DNA of 64,000 nucleotides from an uncultured Pontibacter sp. (GCA_947499125.1 CANMMP010000001.1:1178001-1242000); one strand, 5' to 3'; shown: positions 26,804-36,455, counted from the first letter of the stretch. The notes: generated by a model from the sequence alone, not told the origin. Numbers and translations: made by a program.

Positions 26804-27643
26804 ATGGTAGATTTAGGCAATTACAACGAACTCGAAATAGCACGTGAAGTAGATTTCGGTGTTTACCTGACCTCCGAAGACGGAGACATTCTGCTGCCTG
26901 CCAAGTATGTACCAGAAGGCGCTAAAGTTGGTGACTTTGTGCGGGTGTTTGTGTACCGCGATTCTGAAGACCGTGTAATTGCTACAAATCTTACGCCATA
27001 TGCTACAGTCGGTCAGTTTGCCGGTCTGGTTTGCACGGATACTACACCTTTTGGAGCCTTTATGGATTGGGGTCTGGAGAAAGACCTGCTTATTCCGCTC
27101 AACAACCAGAAAGATAAAATGATAGCCGGCCGCAGGTACTGTGTGTATCTATACTTAGATGATGCCTCGGATCGGATTGTGGGTACAGCTAAAATAAACA
27201 AATTCCTGAATGCGGATACCTCGCAGTTAAAAGAGGGCGAGCAGGCCGAACTGCTGATAGCGGAATATACCGACCTGGGCTTTAACGTCATCATCAACAA
27301 CGAATTTAAAGGCCTGCTTTACCGCAACGAGGTTTTTAAGGAGGTTGAAATCGGTAATAAGCTGCAGGGCTATATTAAAACCATTCGGCCAGACGGGAAA
27401 GTGGACGTGAGCCTGCGCAAACCCGATGCCGATACTTTCAGCGAAATGGACGAAACGGCAACTAAAGTAATGCAGTTGCTGCAAGAACAGGACGGCACTC
27501 TAAACCTGTCGGATAAAAGCGACCCGGAAGATATTTACCGTGTAGTTGGCGTAAGTAAAAAGATGTTTAAGCGTGCCATTGGCAGCCTCTACAGAGCAGG
27601 GCACATCGAGCTATTCGAGGATTATATTAAGCTCAGGCGTTAG
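26804..27643 (+). CDS. S1 RNA-binding domain protein, CvfB/YitL family
   Basis: A 279-residue cytoplasmic protein of the CvfB family. Successive S1-like OB domains are seen at about 1-65 (GVYLTSEDGDILLP), 70-135 (FGAFMDWGLEKDLLIP, the best match to S1) and 145-210 (LGFNVIINNEFKGLLY), followed by a C-terminal winged-helix domain (VVGVSKKMFKRAIGSLYRAGHIEL, about 245-275). CvfB proteins bind RNA and affect virulence-factor expression in Gram-positives; the role here is not known. The gene is preceded by a TAnnTTTG element and by a long repeat block, so it is transcribed alone. Confidence 0.85.
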   Translation: MVDLGNYNELEIAREVDFGVYLTSEDGDILLPAKYVPEGAKVGDFVRVFVYRDSEDRVIATNLTPYATVGQFAGLVCTDTTPFGAFMDWGLEKDLLIPLNNQKDKMIAGRRYCVYLYLDDASDRIVGTAKINKFLNADTSQLKEGEQAELLIAEYTDLGFNVIINNEFKGLLYRNEVFKEVEIGNKLQGYIKTIRPDGKVDVSLRKPDADTFSEMDETATKVMQLLQEQDGTLNLSDKSDPEDIYRVVGVSKKMFKRAIGSLYRAGHIELFEDYIKLRR

Positions 27644-27724
27644 CCAGGCTATACTTCCGAAACAAACCCATAATAAAACAGACCAACAATTTTAAGCGGC
27701 GCTCTTGTCAGGCGCAGTATTGCC

Positions 27725-30217
27725 ATGCTACATAAAATTCTCACCATTGCCCTTATTTTAACTGCTGTTACCATGGCAGTTGCCGACAAAAACAATACCC
27801 CCGAAGCTGCCGAGTTAAAGCGCAAGACCACCATGGCTGTGCGTGCAACAAAAGCGCCTGTGCTGGATGGTTACCTGGAACCTGAAGTATGGCAAACCGT
27901 GCAGCCAGCCACCAACTTTGTGCGCTACGACCCTTTAAATGGCAAACCATCGTCCCAGAAATCAGAAGTATACTTACTGTATGATAACGAAGCTGTGTAC
28001 ATAGGCGCACTCCTGCACGACACTGCCCCCGACTCTGTGCTTACCCAATTAGGTGGCCGCGACTCTGGCGAGAATAACTCGGATATGTTTGCCGTGTACC
28101 TTGATACTTATAACGACAAGCAGAATGCCTTTGCCTTTATGGTTTCGGCGGCTGGCGTGCAAACCGATATTAAATTTTCGCAGGGCCGTGAAGACTGGAA
28201 CTGGGATGCCGTATGGGCCAGCAATGTTAAAAAGACAGAGCAGGGCTGGGTAGTTGAGATGAAGATTCCGTATGGCACGATCCGTTTCCCGGAGACGGAG
28301 GTGCAGACCTGGGGTGTAAACTATATGCGTGTTATACGACGCAGCCGCGAAAAATCGTACTGGAACCACGTTAACAACATGGTGGAAGGTTTTGTGAACC
28401 AGGAAGGTCGCGCTATCGGTATTGAAGGTATAAAATCGCCGGTAAGGTTACAGTTTTCGCCTTACGTTTCGGGGTATATAAACCACTATTCCGGAAACAC
28501 CAATGGCAAAAGCCCATATAGCCGGTCTATAGGCGGAGGCATGGATGTGAAATATGGTATAAATGATGCCTTTACATTAGACCTGACCTTAATTCCGGAT
28601 TTCAGCCAGACCCGCTCTGATAACCAGGTGCTCAACCTTGGCCCTTTTGAAGTGAAGTATGGCGAAAACCGGCAGTTCTTTACCGAAAGTACTGAGCTAT
28701 TTAATAAGGCTGGCATCTTCCACTCACGCCGCATTGGGGGCACACCAATCCTGCGCAGCAGCATACTGGATTCGCTCCAGGAAAACGAAACTATAGTTGA
28801 GAACCCGGCCATTAGCGGTTTGTTGAATGCAGCCAAAGTATCTGGCAGAACTATAAAAGGACTGGGCGTAGGTATACTGAACGCTATTACGCGCAACATG
28901 TATGCTACTGTAAAAAACGAGGAGACCGGTGAGACACGCGAAATACTGACCGACCCTTTTACAAACTATAACGTGTTTGTACTTGACCAGACACTGCCGC
29001 GCAACTCGTTTGTTACGTTCACTAACAGCAACGTAACCCGCACCAAAGATTTTTACGATGCCAACGTATCGGGTTTGCAGCTGCGCTTTGCCGACAGAAC
29101 AAATAACTTTGCCATAAGAGCAGGCGGCAACCTGAGCCAACTATATGGCAGCAACATTATACTTCGCGGCGACACATTGCCTGATAAACTGCACCTGGGA
29201 CACCAGTACAATGTAAACCTGAGTAAGATAAGCGGCAACCTGCGCTATGGCATTAACCACCACGTAGAGTCCGACACATACGAGATAAATGACCTCGGCT
29301 ACCTGAGCAACAACAACGAAATAAGTAACAGCGCCAGCATTAGCTATAATTTTTACCAGCCTGTGTGGAAGTTTTTGAGCTGGGGCACCAGCATGAGCGT
29401 GAGCCACAGTATACTGTATGCGCCGCGCAAGTTTGTGAGCAGCAGCATGGGCATCAGCACTAATGTGCGTTTCCGTAATTTTATGAGTGCCTACTGGAGC
29501 GCCGGCTTCCGCCCGGGTAATGCCTACGATTATTATGAGCCCCGCAGTTTTCCGCGCGTTTTCGTGAAACCACCTGCTTTTGATACCAACATGGGCATCA
29601 GCTCAGATTACCGCAAGCGTGTGGCAATAGACGCATCTGCAGGTTTCTGGCGCTCGAACCGTTACGACCAGTTTAGCTGGTGGGGCAATTTCAGTCCGCG
29701 CTTCCGTGTAAACGACAAATTCTCGCTGGTACAAAGCAACAACTACCGCCAGGAGATCCGGAACATTGGCTACGCCGGGCGCGAAAATAACAGCATACTT
29801 TTCGGTGACCGAACCATTACCACTTTTACGTCTACGCTATCCGGAGCTTATATTTTTAATGAGAAAGCAGGCATTACCCTGAACATGCGCCACTACTGGT
29901 CAAGTGCAGATTATAAGCGCATTTTTGATCTGACGGATGGAGGTTTTCTGGCTAACGGCAGGCCGGCACTCAACAGCAATAACAACATCAACTATAATAC
30001 TTTTAACATAGACCTGGTGTACAGCTGGCGTTTTGCGCCGGGCAGCGAGCTTATGGTTGTCTGGAAGAACGAGATCAGAAATCAGGACGAAAAAGTAGAG
30101 CATAAATACATCGAAAACATTTCTAAAACGCTTCAGTCGCCTCAGAACAACAATTTTTCGGTTAAACTGCTATACTACATCGACTACATAGCCATTAAAA
30201 ACGTACTCTCTGCATAA
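27725..30217 (+). CDS. DUF5916 protein with CBM9-like N-terminal domain
   Basis: An 830-residue envelope protein with an N-terminal membrane-export segment (MLHKILTIALILTAVTMAVA). Residues about 40-230 form a carbohydrate-binding module family 9-like domain (APVLDGYLEPEVWQ, YLLYDNEAVYIGALLHD, DMFAVYLDTYNDKQNAFAF). The rest (about 245-830) is the DUF5916 region, which is rich in beta strands and aromatic residues and ends in a barrel-like strand (NFSVKLLYYIDYI). It probably sits in the outer membrane. No catalytic motif is known. Two short genes follow on the same strand; the next starts 15 bases downstream. Confidence 0.85.
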   Translation: MLHKILTIALILTAVTMAVADKNNTPEAAELKRKTTMAVRATKAPVLDGYLEPEVWQTVQPATNFVRYDPLNGKPSSQKSEVYLLYDNEAVYIGALLHDTAPDSVLTQLGGRDSGENNSDMFAVYLDTYNDKQNAFAFMVSAAGVQTDIKFSQGREDWNWDAVWASNVKKTEQGWVVEMKIPYGTIRFPETEVQTWGVNYMRVIRRSREKSYWNHVNNMVEGFVNQEGRAIGIEGIKSPVRLQFSPYVSGYINHYSGNTNGKSPYSRSIGGGMDVKYGINDAFTLDLTLIPDFSQTRSDNQVLNLGPFEVKYGENRQFFTESTELFNKAGIFHSRRIGGTPILRSSILDSLQENETIVENPAISGLLNAAKVSGRTIKGLGVGILNAITRNMYATVKNEETGETREILTDPFTNYNVFVLDQTLPRNSFVTFTNSNVTRTKDFYDANVSGLQLRFADRTNNFAIRAGGNLSQLYGSNIILRGDTLPDKLHLGHQYNVNLSKISGNLRYGINHHVESDTYEINDLGYLSNNNEISNSASISYNFYQPVWKFLSWGTSMSVSHSILYAPRKFVSSSMGISTNVRFRNFMSAYWSAGFRPGNAYDYYEPRSFPRVFVKPPAFDTNMGISSDYRKRVAIDASAGFWRSNRYDQFSWWGNFSPRFRVNDKFSLVQSNNYRQEIRNIGYAGRENNSILFGDRTITTFTSTLSGAYIFNEKAGITLNMRHYWSSADYKRIFDLTDGGFLANGRPALNSNNNINYNTFNIDLVYSWRFAPGSELMVVWKNEIRNQDEKVEHKYIENISKTLQSPQNNNFSVKLLYYIDYIAIKNVLSA

Positions 30218-30232
30218 GCCCAAATTGCCCCT

Positions 30233-30904
30233 ATGCATAAAACCAGAAATGCCCTGATTGCCGGAGCTACCGGACTGGTAGGAAGCCATTGCCTGCGCCT
30301 GTTACTCGACAATGATCGTTATAGCCAGGTTATATCTGTTGGCCGCAGGGAAGTGCCCATTATACACCCCAAGCTCGACCAACAGATAGTAGATTTTGAT
30401 AACCTGAAGAAGTATAGCGCCAACCTCGCTGCCGACGATGTTTTCTGTTGTCTGGGTACTACTATAAAAAAGGCTGGCTCTAAAGAGAGCTTTTATAAAG
30501 TAGATTATACTTATGTAGTAGAGCTGGCCAAACTTACGGCTGCTAAAAATGCATCGCAGTTCCTGGTAGTTTCCGCAATGGGTGCCGACGAGAGTTCGCT
30601 CTTCTTTTACAACAAAGTTAAAGGCCAGATGGAGCGCGCGGTGCAGGATATGGAGTTCAGAGGCGTTCAGATATTCAGGCCATCGCTGTTGTTAGGCGAG
30701 CGCGATGAAGAACGCACCGGTGAAGAAGTGGCAGCTAAAATCATGCAGCCGCTCAGCAAACTTATGATCGGTCCATTAAGCAAGTATAAACCCATCGAAG
30801 CCGAAGATGTAGCCAAAGCTATGGTGCAGACTGCACTTCAGAATAAAGGTGGCAACCATATTTACCCATCTGATAAAATTGCAAGGATAGCGGCCAAACT
30901 ATAG
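30233..30904 (+). CDS. NAD(P)-binding Rossmann-fold protein, HTATIP2-like
   Basis: A 223-residue short-chain dehydrogenase/epimerase-like protein. The N-terminal GATGLVGSHCL (residues 11-21) is a TGxxGxxG nucleotide-binding loop, with VGRRE after the second strand favouring NADP. Later KVDYTYVVELAKLTAAK and FNK-type YNKVKGQMERAV (about 130) give the family fold; the classic YxxxK appears as FFYNKVKG. Relatives are the atypical SDRs such as human HTATIP2. The substrate is unknown. It starts 15 bases after the DUF5916 stop and ends 41 bases before the methyltransferase start, so the three form an operon. Confidence 0.82.
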   Translation: MHKTRNALIAGATGLVGSHCLRLLLDNDRYSQVISVGRREVPIIHPKLDQQIVDFDNLKKYSANLAADDVFCCLGTTIKKAGSKESFYKVDYTYVVELAKLTAAKNASQFLVVSAMGADESSLFFYNKVKGQMERAVQDMEFRGVQIFRPSLLLGERDEERTGEEVAAKIMQPLSKLMIGPLSKYKPIEAEDVAKAMVQTALQNKGGNHIYPSDKIARIAAKL

Positions 30905-30945
30905 CCCCAACCCTGCGTAAAGGCAATGCACGCAAGTATAAATTT

Positions 30946-31731
30946 ATGCAGCCACGCCAGTTACGCCACGTTTTCCCGAAAGCAACCCAATACGACCCGG
31001 AGTGGGTGCGCAAGCACTCGATGGGTGAGAACGTACTCTTTAACCTCGAAAGCCTCACCAAATCGCTGCAGCTGAAACCAGGCATGCGTGTGCTTGATCT
31101 GGGTTGCGGTAAAGCGATCAGCTCTATTTTCCTGGCCAAAGAATTTGGAGTAACCGTGTGGGCTGTGGATGAAGCGATATCGGCGAGTGACAATTACGAG
31201 CGTATTTTAGAGGAAGGCTGCGAGAACATGGTTATACCTATAGAGGCCGATGCCCGCTCGCTGCCCTTTGCCGAAGAGTATTTTGATGCCGTAATTGTAG
31301 TGGATTCTTATACTTATTTCGGGACTGACGAAAAGTACCTGCCTTACATTGCCCGCTTTATAAAGCCCGGTGGCCATATAGCTATAGTGGATGTGTGCTT
31401 CACAAAAGAGATCGAAACGATAGATCAGGTACCCGACTTTCTGAAACATGACTTCCAGAACTACTGGTACTTTATACATAGTATAGCCTGGTGGCGCAAA
31501 ATGTGGGAGAAAACCGGGCTGGTACAAATAGAAGCCGCCCAGGAATTAGCGGAAGCCGATGTAGTGCGCGAACATTACATAAAAGATTTTGAGCAGAGCG
31601 ACGAACCCGATGCCTTTGCCAAATCATTACAACGTGACGATCAGGGGTTTATATCTTTCTTTAAACTGATCGGCCGACGTACCCGCAAAACTGCTTATCT
31701 ACAAGACTATAAAGACTCCTCAAAAAAGTAG
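30946..31731 (+). CDS. Class I SAM-dependent methyltransferase
   Basis: A 261-residue methyltransferase. Motif I is VLDLGCGKAISS (about 49-60), followed by an acidic strand end AVDEA and the motif II/III region DAVIVVDSYTYFG and IKPGGHIAIVDV. There is an aromatic-rich substrate region after that (FQNYWYFIHSIAWWRKMWE). The overall form is like small-molecule methyltransferases of the Methyltransf_11/25 group, and the substrate cannot be read. It follows the SDR gene on the same strand and ends 104 bases before a small exported protein gene with its own promoter element. Confidence 0.83.
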   Translation: MQPRQLRHVFPKATQYDPEWVRKHSMGENVLFNLESLTKSLQLKPGMRVLDLGCGKAISSIFLAKEFGVTVWAVDEAISASDNYERILEEGCENMVIPIEADARSLPFAEEYFDAVIVVDSYTYFGTDEKYLPYIARFIKPGGHIAIVDVCFTKEIETIDQVPDFLKHDFQNYWYFIHSIAWWRKMWEKTGLVQIEAAQELAEADVVREHYIKDFEQSDEPDAFAKSLQRDDQGFISFFKLIGRRTRKTAYLQDYKDSSKK

Positions 31732-31773
31732 ACACAGGTATAAGATAGTTAGCCATCTATTCGTTAGAAGTTT

Positions 31774-31781
31774 TAATTTTG
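31774..31781 (+). promoter_or_regulatory. -7 element TAATTTTG before the small exported-protein gene
   Basis: An exact TAnnTTTG element 53 bases upstream of the start at 31835. The -33 region has only TTAG, so it is a moderate candidate. Confidence 0.4.
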
Positions 31782-31834
31782 CGGTATAATGTGCTTTCTA
31801 CAGCCATTTCACCATCTTAAACTATAACTTTTTA

Positions 31835-32329
31835 ATGAAAATTTTAGCTAAGATTTGTTTCGTATTTGCCCTTGTATTATCGGTGGCAATCAGTGCACAA
31901 GCCCAAAGCGGCTACACAACAGGTATAGGTTTCAGAGGCGGTGTTGCGTCGGGCCTTACGGTAAAGCATTTTATTAAAAGCGATGCTGCCATTGAGGGTA
32001 TTTTAAGTACCAGCTTCAGCCATCGGGGTACTGTACTTACTGTGCTTTACGAAAAACATGCACCTGCTTTTAACGCACGCGGGCTGCAGTGGTATTATGG
32101 TGCGGGTGGCCACATTGGCTCCTGGAGAGGCCGCCACTATTACGACCACGACCACAAGCATTATGACGATGACCGTGTAATTGGTATTGGTATAGATGGT
32201 ATACTTGGCCTGGAATATTATATCCGCGAGATTCCATTCACAATTGGCGCCGACATTAAGCCATACATTAACATACCAAGTGGCGGTGGCTTCTGGGATT
32301 CAGCGCTGCACGTACGTTATGTGTTCTAA
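31835..32329 (+). CDS. Small exported barrel-like protein with His/Asp-rich loop
   Basis: A 164-residue exported protein with a signal peptide (residues 1-23, FVFALVLSVAISAQA). The mature part has alternating strands starting TGIGFRGGVASGLTVKHF and ends in an outer-membrane type strand (SALHVRYVF). A loop near residues 104-113 is rich in His and Asp (HYYDHDHKHYDDD), which could bind metal. It resembles small eight-stranded outer-membrane proteins. No specific function is assigned. It has its own promoter element and a strong terminator. Confidence 0.7.
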   Translation: MKILAKICFVFALVLSVAISAQAQSGYTTGIGFRGGVASGLTVKHFIKSDAAIEGILSTSFSHRGTVLTVLYEKHAPAFNARGLQWYYGAGGHIGSWRGRHYYDHDHKHYDDDRVIGIGIDGILGLEYYIREIPFTIGADIKPYINIPSGGGFWDSALHVRYVF

Positions 32330-32376
32330 TTCCTGAGTTTATACTTGCTACGGTTTATAATTGTAAATTATAAAAA

Positions 32377-32412
32377 CGGCCCTGCTACTCTATAGCAGGG
32401 CCATTTTGTTTA
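32377..32412 (+). terminator. Terminator after the small exported-protein gene
   Basis: Stem GGCCCTGCTA / TAGCAGGGCC with a short loop and ATTTTGTTT after it, about 50 bases after the stop. Confidence 0.8.
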
Positions 32413-32558
32413 ACACCTATAAGTATAGTTTCCCTCCATTATCTTGTTTAGTCTGATTCTAAATTTCTCTAAAAACGCTTTATATAGTCAACCAGCAGTA
32501 CTGGAGGCAAGTATAAATAAGAAGTTAAATTGAAGATAAACCGTAAACAACTATACCT

Positions 32559-32795
32559 ATGGAAGCAACATGTAACCACTGCACCCACTGGGAGCAGGAC
32601 ACAAATAAAGTACAAATACAGAATGATAATTTTGGTGTTTGCGACGAACTAACCGGGCAACATGCCATGGACCCATCTTATGTGTTACCGTTAGTACACG
32701 AAGCATCCGAAGACCTTAAACCGAAAAAGTTTGAGATGATAACAGGTGCTGAGTTTGGCTGTAACCACTTCAGCGAACGCAAACGCTGGGTATAA
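32559..32795 (+). CDS. Small four-cysteine protein, possible metal binder
   Basis: A 78-residue cytoplasmic protein I do not recognise. The sequence begins MEATCNHCTHWEQD with a CxxC-xH cluster at residues 5-10, a third Cys at about residue 28 (FGVCDE) and a fourth Cys with His near residue 68 (FGCNHFSE). The spacing is like a zinc-ribbon or a small iron-sulfur site. It has a good start, a terminator directly after it, and codon use like its neighbours, so it should be a real monocistronic gene. Confidence 0.65.
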   Translation: MEATCNHCTHWEQDTNKVQIQNDNFGVCDELTGQHAMDPSYVLPLVHEASEDLKPKKFEMITGAEFGCNHFSERKRWV

Positions 32796-32816
32796 ACTAT
32801 AAGTAAACTATAAAAC

Positions 32817-32854
32817 AAAAGGCCGATACTGCTATAGTAACGGCCTTTTGTTTT
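32817..32854 (+). terminator. Terminator after the four-cysteine gene
   Basis: Stem AAAAGGCCG / CGGCCTTTT around a 17-base partly paired loop, followed by GTTTT. It lies 21 bases after the stop. Confidence 0.8.
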
Positions 32855-32941
32855 GATCAGACGCTCGTAGGAGCTACGCACGCTACGAGGTCCCTGCAGA
32901 ATCTTAAATTATTCAACAATTAACAATCAACAATTTAACAA

Positions 32942-33883
32942 TCAAAATGCTATATGCAGCAACGCATCGCCCTGGTTAACTACGGGCATGTTGTTAAGGC
33001 CAACTACATAGCCAGTGGCGGGTGCATTCAGGCGTACTTCCATTTCACCGTAGGGGTCGGTTATACTTCCTATTTGCTGGTTCTTTTTAACGTAGTCGCC
33101 TATAGTTATAGTGGTTCGCCACAGACCGGCATTTTTAGCACGTAGCCAAACATCCTTCATACAAACTATAGTTGGCTCGGCGGGCTCGCAGCAGCTGGCC
33201 ATCATACCCAGGTGGTGCAACATACGGCAGGTCCCTTCAATGCCCAGGTTTATACCTTTCTCATCAAACCGCAAACTCTCCCCCGTCTCATACACTAATA
33301 TCGACTTACCTATTTTACCCGCTTCTTTACGCAACGAGCCTTGTCGGTAAGGAGCATTCATTATAAATGGAGGCGCAAAAGCCCTCGCAAGTTCCTCGTT
33401 AATATAGTCGCCTAAAACGCAGCGTATCTGTGGGTAGTTGGCGCGGCTACGGCCACCTGTATGGAAATCCAGACCATAATCTACGTATGGCATAACTTCT
33501 TTCATGAACCGGTGTGCTACACGGCTGGCCAGCGACCCCTCCCGGTTTCCCGGAAAACTACGGTTCACATCTTTGCCATCCGGCACCTCCCTGGAAAAGT
33601 TAAGGAAACCATAAATATTAAGGATCGGTACGGCAATGATAGTACCCTTTAGCGGGTACAACATTTTACGCGACAGCATACGCCGGATAACTTCGGTGCC
33701 ATTTACTTCGTCGCCGTGCATGCCGGCCATCAGCAACACCACCGGCCCATCGTGCACCGACCTGAAAACGTAAACTGGGATTTCTATAACCGTACCGCTG
33801 GGTAGCTTGCTGATCACCAGTTTGGTCAGTACTTTTTCGCCACGGTCTATACTTCGGCCGTTAATAACTATTGTTTCGGGCAT
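32942..33883 (-). CDS. Succinylglutamate desuccinylase/aspartoacylase-family (M14) protein
   Basis: A 313-residue zinc-dependent deacylase-type protein. The zinc ligands are His56 and Glu59 in MAGMHGDEVNG and His141 in LDFHTGG. A C-terminal beta domain (about 235-313, biotinyl-like, APATGYVVGLNNMPVVNQGD) is typical of the AstE/AspA family. The substrate is unknown. It is the last gene of a minus-strand unit behind rimB and rimK (one base gap after rimK), and this arrangement with RimK, an L-glutamate ligase, suggests it removes or trims glutamyl additions, which is an inference. Canonical AstE pathway genes are not nearby. Confidence 0.85.
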   Translation of the reverse strand: MPETIVINGRSIDRGEKVLTKLVISKLPSGTVIEIPVYVFRSVHDGPVVLLMAGMHGDEVNGTEVIRRMLSRKMLYPLKGTIIAVPILNIYGFLNFSREVPDGKDVNRSFPGNREGSLASRVAHRFMKEVMPYVDYGLDFHTGGRSRANYPQIRCVLGDYINEELARAFAPPFIMNAPYRQGSLRKEAGKIGKSILVYETGESLRFDEKGINLGIEGTCRMLHHLGMMASCCEPAEPTIVCMKDVWLRAKNAGLWRTTITIGDYVKKNQQIGSITDPYGEMEVRLNAPATGYVVGLNNMPVVNQGDALLHIAF

Positions 33884-33884
33884 G

Positions 33885-34787
33885 CTATTCGTCTACTTTC
33901 TTCTTCGGCTTTTTAATAGCAAGGCCCTCTACGTACTCTACTATTTTAGCAGCTATATCTTTGTTTGTTGCTTTTTCTATACCTTCCAGGCCCGGCGAGG
34001 AGTTTACTTCCAGTATCAGCGGCCCACGTTTTGATTGCAACATATCTACACCGGCTATACCTAACCCAAGCGATTTGGCGGCAAGCAGTGCAGCAGCTTT
34101 TTCCTGGCGGGTAAGTTTAATGAGCATGGCTTTGCCCCCACGGTGCAGGTTAGACCTGAACTCGCCTTCTTTGCCTTGGCGCTTCATGGCGCCAACCACT
34201 TCGCCGTTAACTATAAATGCCCTGATGTCGGCGCCGCCTGCTTCCGAAATAAATTCCTGCACTATAACACGCGCTTTCAGGTTATGGAATGCTTCAATAA
34301 CAGATTCCGATGCTTTTTTGGTCTCGGCCAATACTACACCCAGCCCTTGCGTACCTTCCAGCAACTTAATTACCAATGGTGCGCCACCAACTTCTTTTAC
34401 CAGCTCCGATGTTTCTTTAGAGTAGTTTGTGAAAGCTGTTTTAGGCATGCCCAAGCCGGCGCGGCTAAGTATCTGCAGGCTGCGTAGTTTATCGCGAGAT
34501 CGTACAATTGCCTGCGAATCAACAGCGCTTTTTACTTTCATCATCTCGAACTGGCGCACTACAGCCGTACCATAAAACGTAACCGACGCCCCGATACGCG
34601 GAATAACCGCATCTATACCTGTCAGGCGCTCGCCTTTATAAAGTATATGCGGGTCGCCCTGCTCAATTATAAGGTCGCAGCGCAAATGGTCGAGAACAAT
34701 GGCTTCGTGCCCCCGCTGCTCAATGGCCTCTACCAAACGGCGGGTAGAGTATAGTTTAGGGTTGCGGGAGAGAATAGCTATTTTCAT
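33885..34787 (-). CDS. rimK: RimK-family ATP-grasp glutamate ligase
   Basis: A 300-residue ATP-grasp ligase. The N-terminal domain is [18 protein letters not shown]; the ATP-grasp core has [18 protein letters not shown] loops (about 140-155), [28 protein letters not shown] (about 185-212) and the metal/nucleotide ligands in [24 protein letters not shown] (about 248-272). RimK adds glutamates to the C-terminus of ribosomal protein S6 in Proteobacteria; members of other phyla have varied substrates. It overlaps the upstream rimB by four bases (ATGA type) and precedes the M14 gene by one base, so the operon is tightly coupled. Confidence 0.92.
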   Translation of the reverse strand: MKIAILSRNPKLYSTRRLVEAIEQRGHEAIVLDHLRCDLIIEQGDPHILYKGERLTGIDAVIPRIGASVTFYGTAVVRQFEMMKVKSAVDSQAIVRSRDKLRSLQILSRAGLGMPKTAFTNYSKETSELVKEVGGAPLVIKLLEGTQGLGVVLAETKKASESVIEAFHNLKARVIVQEFISEAGGADIRAFIVNGEVVGAMKRQGKEGEFRSNLHRGGKAMLIKLTRQEKAAALLAAKSLGLGIAGVDMLQSKRGPLILEVNSSPGLEGIEKATNKDIAAKIVEYVEGLAIKKPKKKVDE

Positions 34788-35278
34788 AAATTGGGGTGTT
34801 TCAGCTTTTGTTTTATTTTATACTTTCGGGAGATGTTTTTACGGGAAACATCTACAATAAACCGGCCTTGCAGCAACTTGCGGCCTATCAGCACCGGGTA
34901 CTTCATGTCGCTGCGGTCTGATAGCGAAAAGTCGGCTTCCATTACCTCGCCAAAAAGTTCTATCGTTGTACGGATAACATAGCGTTGCTGCTTCTCTCCT
35001 ATCGAACTTTTTATTTCGCGCAGTTCATAGTCCGCAAAGTGTAGTTTTTTGTGGTTATACTGCGGATGCGACGGGTCCAGCAATTCAACACAGATCACAG
35101 TACGGCCCTGTGCATCGGTTTCTTCGTGTATGTTGGAGCAATGTATGGCTGATGTAAAAGCGCCGGTGTCAATTTTAGCTTCTATTTCGTCTATTCCCAA
35201 TACTGGCAGGGCCACATGTTCGCGGCGGCCTATAACTCGCTTTTCAGGTTTCACTTTCTGGTCCTGTTTGTTTTTCAT
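34784..35278 (-). CDS. rimB: RimB-like ATP-dependent zinc protease / retropepsin-like protein
   Basis: A 164-residue protein with the retropepsin-like motif [11 protein letters not shown] (about 37-47) and a second hydrophobic-hydrophobic-Gly region ([10 protein letters not shown], about 127-136). This is the family annotated as ATP-dependent zinc protease and as RimB, encoded next to rimK in several phyla. In pseudomonads RimB acts on RimK-modified protein. Its stop overlaps the rimK start, so it is translated with rimK. The basic C-terminal tail ([14 protein letters not shown]) may contact RNA or ribosomes. Start at MKNKQDQK fits. Confidence 0.85.
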   Translation of the reverse strand: MKNKQDQKVKPEKRVIGRREHVALPVLGIDEIEAKIDTGAFTSAIHCSNIHEETDAQGRTVICVELLDPSHPQYNHKKLHFADYELREIKSSIGEKQQRYVIRTTIELFGEVMEADFSLSDRSDMKYPVLIGRKLLQGRFIVDVSRKNISRKYKIKQKLKHPNL

Positions 35279-35371
35279 CAGCAGCTAAGATAGATGATAA
35301 TTCAGTAACGTAGCAGTATTACCGTACAATGATAGTTCGGCGCCTATAGTTTAGACTATAAGCTTTTGATA

Positions 35372-36181
35372 TTAATGGCCTCTGTTTCGCTTGTTATGCA
35401 GGTGGTCGGCAACATCCTGCAACAGGTTCGAGTGCCCGGTCTTCAGTATGACCAGTTCGCCATTATCCAGGGCATCCACAAACACTCTTACCCGCTTCAA
35501 CGATATAATTTCGTCGTATTCGCCCAGGTACATTGTAACCGGAATTTTATACTTGTTAAGTAACTGTACGATTTGCCGGATATCGAAGTTCAGATCGCGG
35601 AAACCGATCCAGGAACGGTAAACACGCAAGCGCTTGGCCGTACTGTCCATCTGGTAATGTGCAAACCGGATAAGGCTTTTGTGGGCAAGGTTATACTTAT
35701 TAAGCACTTTCAAGAACTTAAAAAACGGCTTTGGCTTAATTACAGTGCGCTTAAATATCTGTTGCATCCAGCCCGGGTAGGTGGCAATGTTGTACCAGAA
35801 GCTGGTCTTAATTCCGTCAGGAGCGATCAGGTATAGTTCTTCAACGCGTTCGGGCATTTGCTCTATCAGGGTAAGGGCAAATTTGCCACCCATACTAAAG
35901 CCCATCACCGTAAACTTTTCGATCTTATACTTCTCCAGTAGCTGTTCTATCATTCCTTTCAGGAACGTCTTGGTAAGCGGCATGTCGTCTTTGTGCAAGC
36001 GGCTGCCGCCATGAAAAAACAGGTCGAAAGCGTAGATAGTATAATCTTGACCCAGCGCTTTCTCCATGGGGTAATAATACCCGCTGCTTTGCCCATACCC
36101 ATGGAAAGCCAGCATTACTTTGCTACCATCGCCAATTACGCGGTAATGTAACTTCGTTTTGTCTTTACTGAGATATGACAC
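35372..36181 (-). CDS. Alpha/beta-hydrolase
   Basis: A 269-residue alpha/beta hydrolase. The oxyanion loop is FHGYGQSSGYY (about 25-35), the nucleophile Ser is in GFSMGGKFA (about 93-101), an acid is in YLGEYDEIIS (about 220-229) and the base is in KTGHSNLLQD (about 248-257). All three catalytic positions are present. The region DFLFHGG-type after strand 4 (YAFDLFFHGGS) fits esterase/lipase or hydrolase of acyl compounds. The substrate is unknown. It stands as a single gene on the minus strand between the rim operon and the DUF502 gene. Confidence 0.85.
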   Translation of the reverse strand: MSYLSKDKTKLHYRVIGDGSKVMLAFHGYGQSSGYYYPMEKALGQDYTIYAFDLFFHGGSRLHKDDMPLTKTFLKGMIEQLLEKYKIEKFTVMGFSMGGKFALTLIEQMPERVEELYLIAPDGIKTSFWYNIATYPGWMQQIFKRTVIKPKPFFKFLKVLNKYNLAHKSLIRFAHYQMDSTAKRLRVYRSWIGFRDLNFDIRQIVQLLNKYKIPVTMYLGEYDEIISLKRVRVFVDALDNGELVILKTGHSNLLQDVADHLHNKRNRGH

Positions 36182-36267
36182 GCTATGGTAAAAATTTATA
36201 GTTCGTTTCTGTTTCCAGAAGTATAAGTATACAGGTTATTCGGCATGCATACAATTTTAGTTGCCAG

Positions 36268-36455
36268 AACTAAGATTTTTAAGATTTGAGGATTTGGCCG
36301 ACCTCACAGTGTTTCTCAAACCTGTGAGTGTCTTTACTACTAGCTTCAGTATCCAACCGGTGCCATAAAGTGCACGCGAGTCTCCAGGCTAGCTGCTTAC
36401 AGGTGTAAGGTAACGTTACCTAAAGTATAAACCACGCACTCCATCCAATCCTAAA
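36268..36455. repeat. Degraded copy of the inverted-repeat element
   Basis: The left end AACTAAGATTTTTAAGATTT (36269-36288) matches the left ends at 7569 and 43576. It is followed by ACCTCACAGTGTTT...CCTGTGAGTGTC (36300-36331), a worn TATCCAACCGGTGCC module and GCGAGTCTCCAGGCTAGC. The right end near 36440 (CCAATCCTAAAT) is decayed. The order matches the element at 43576-43970. Confidence 0.75.

Noticed and set aside
33871..34425. Open frame of 184 codons opposite rimK
   Set aside because: It runs against the ATP-grasp motifs of rimK and is low in complexity (Ser/Pro/Ala rich).
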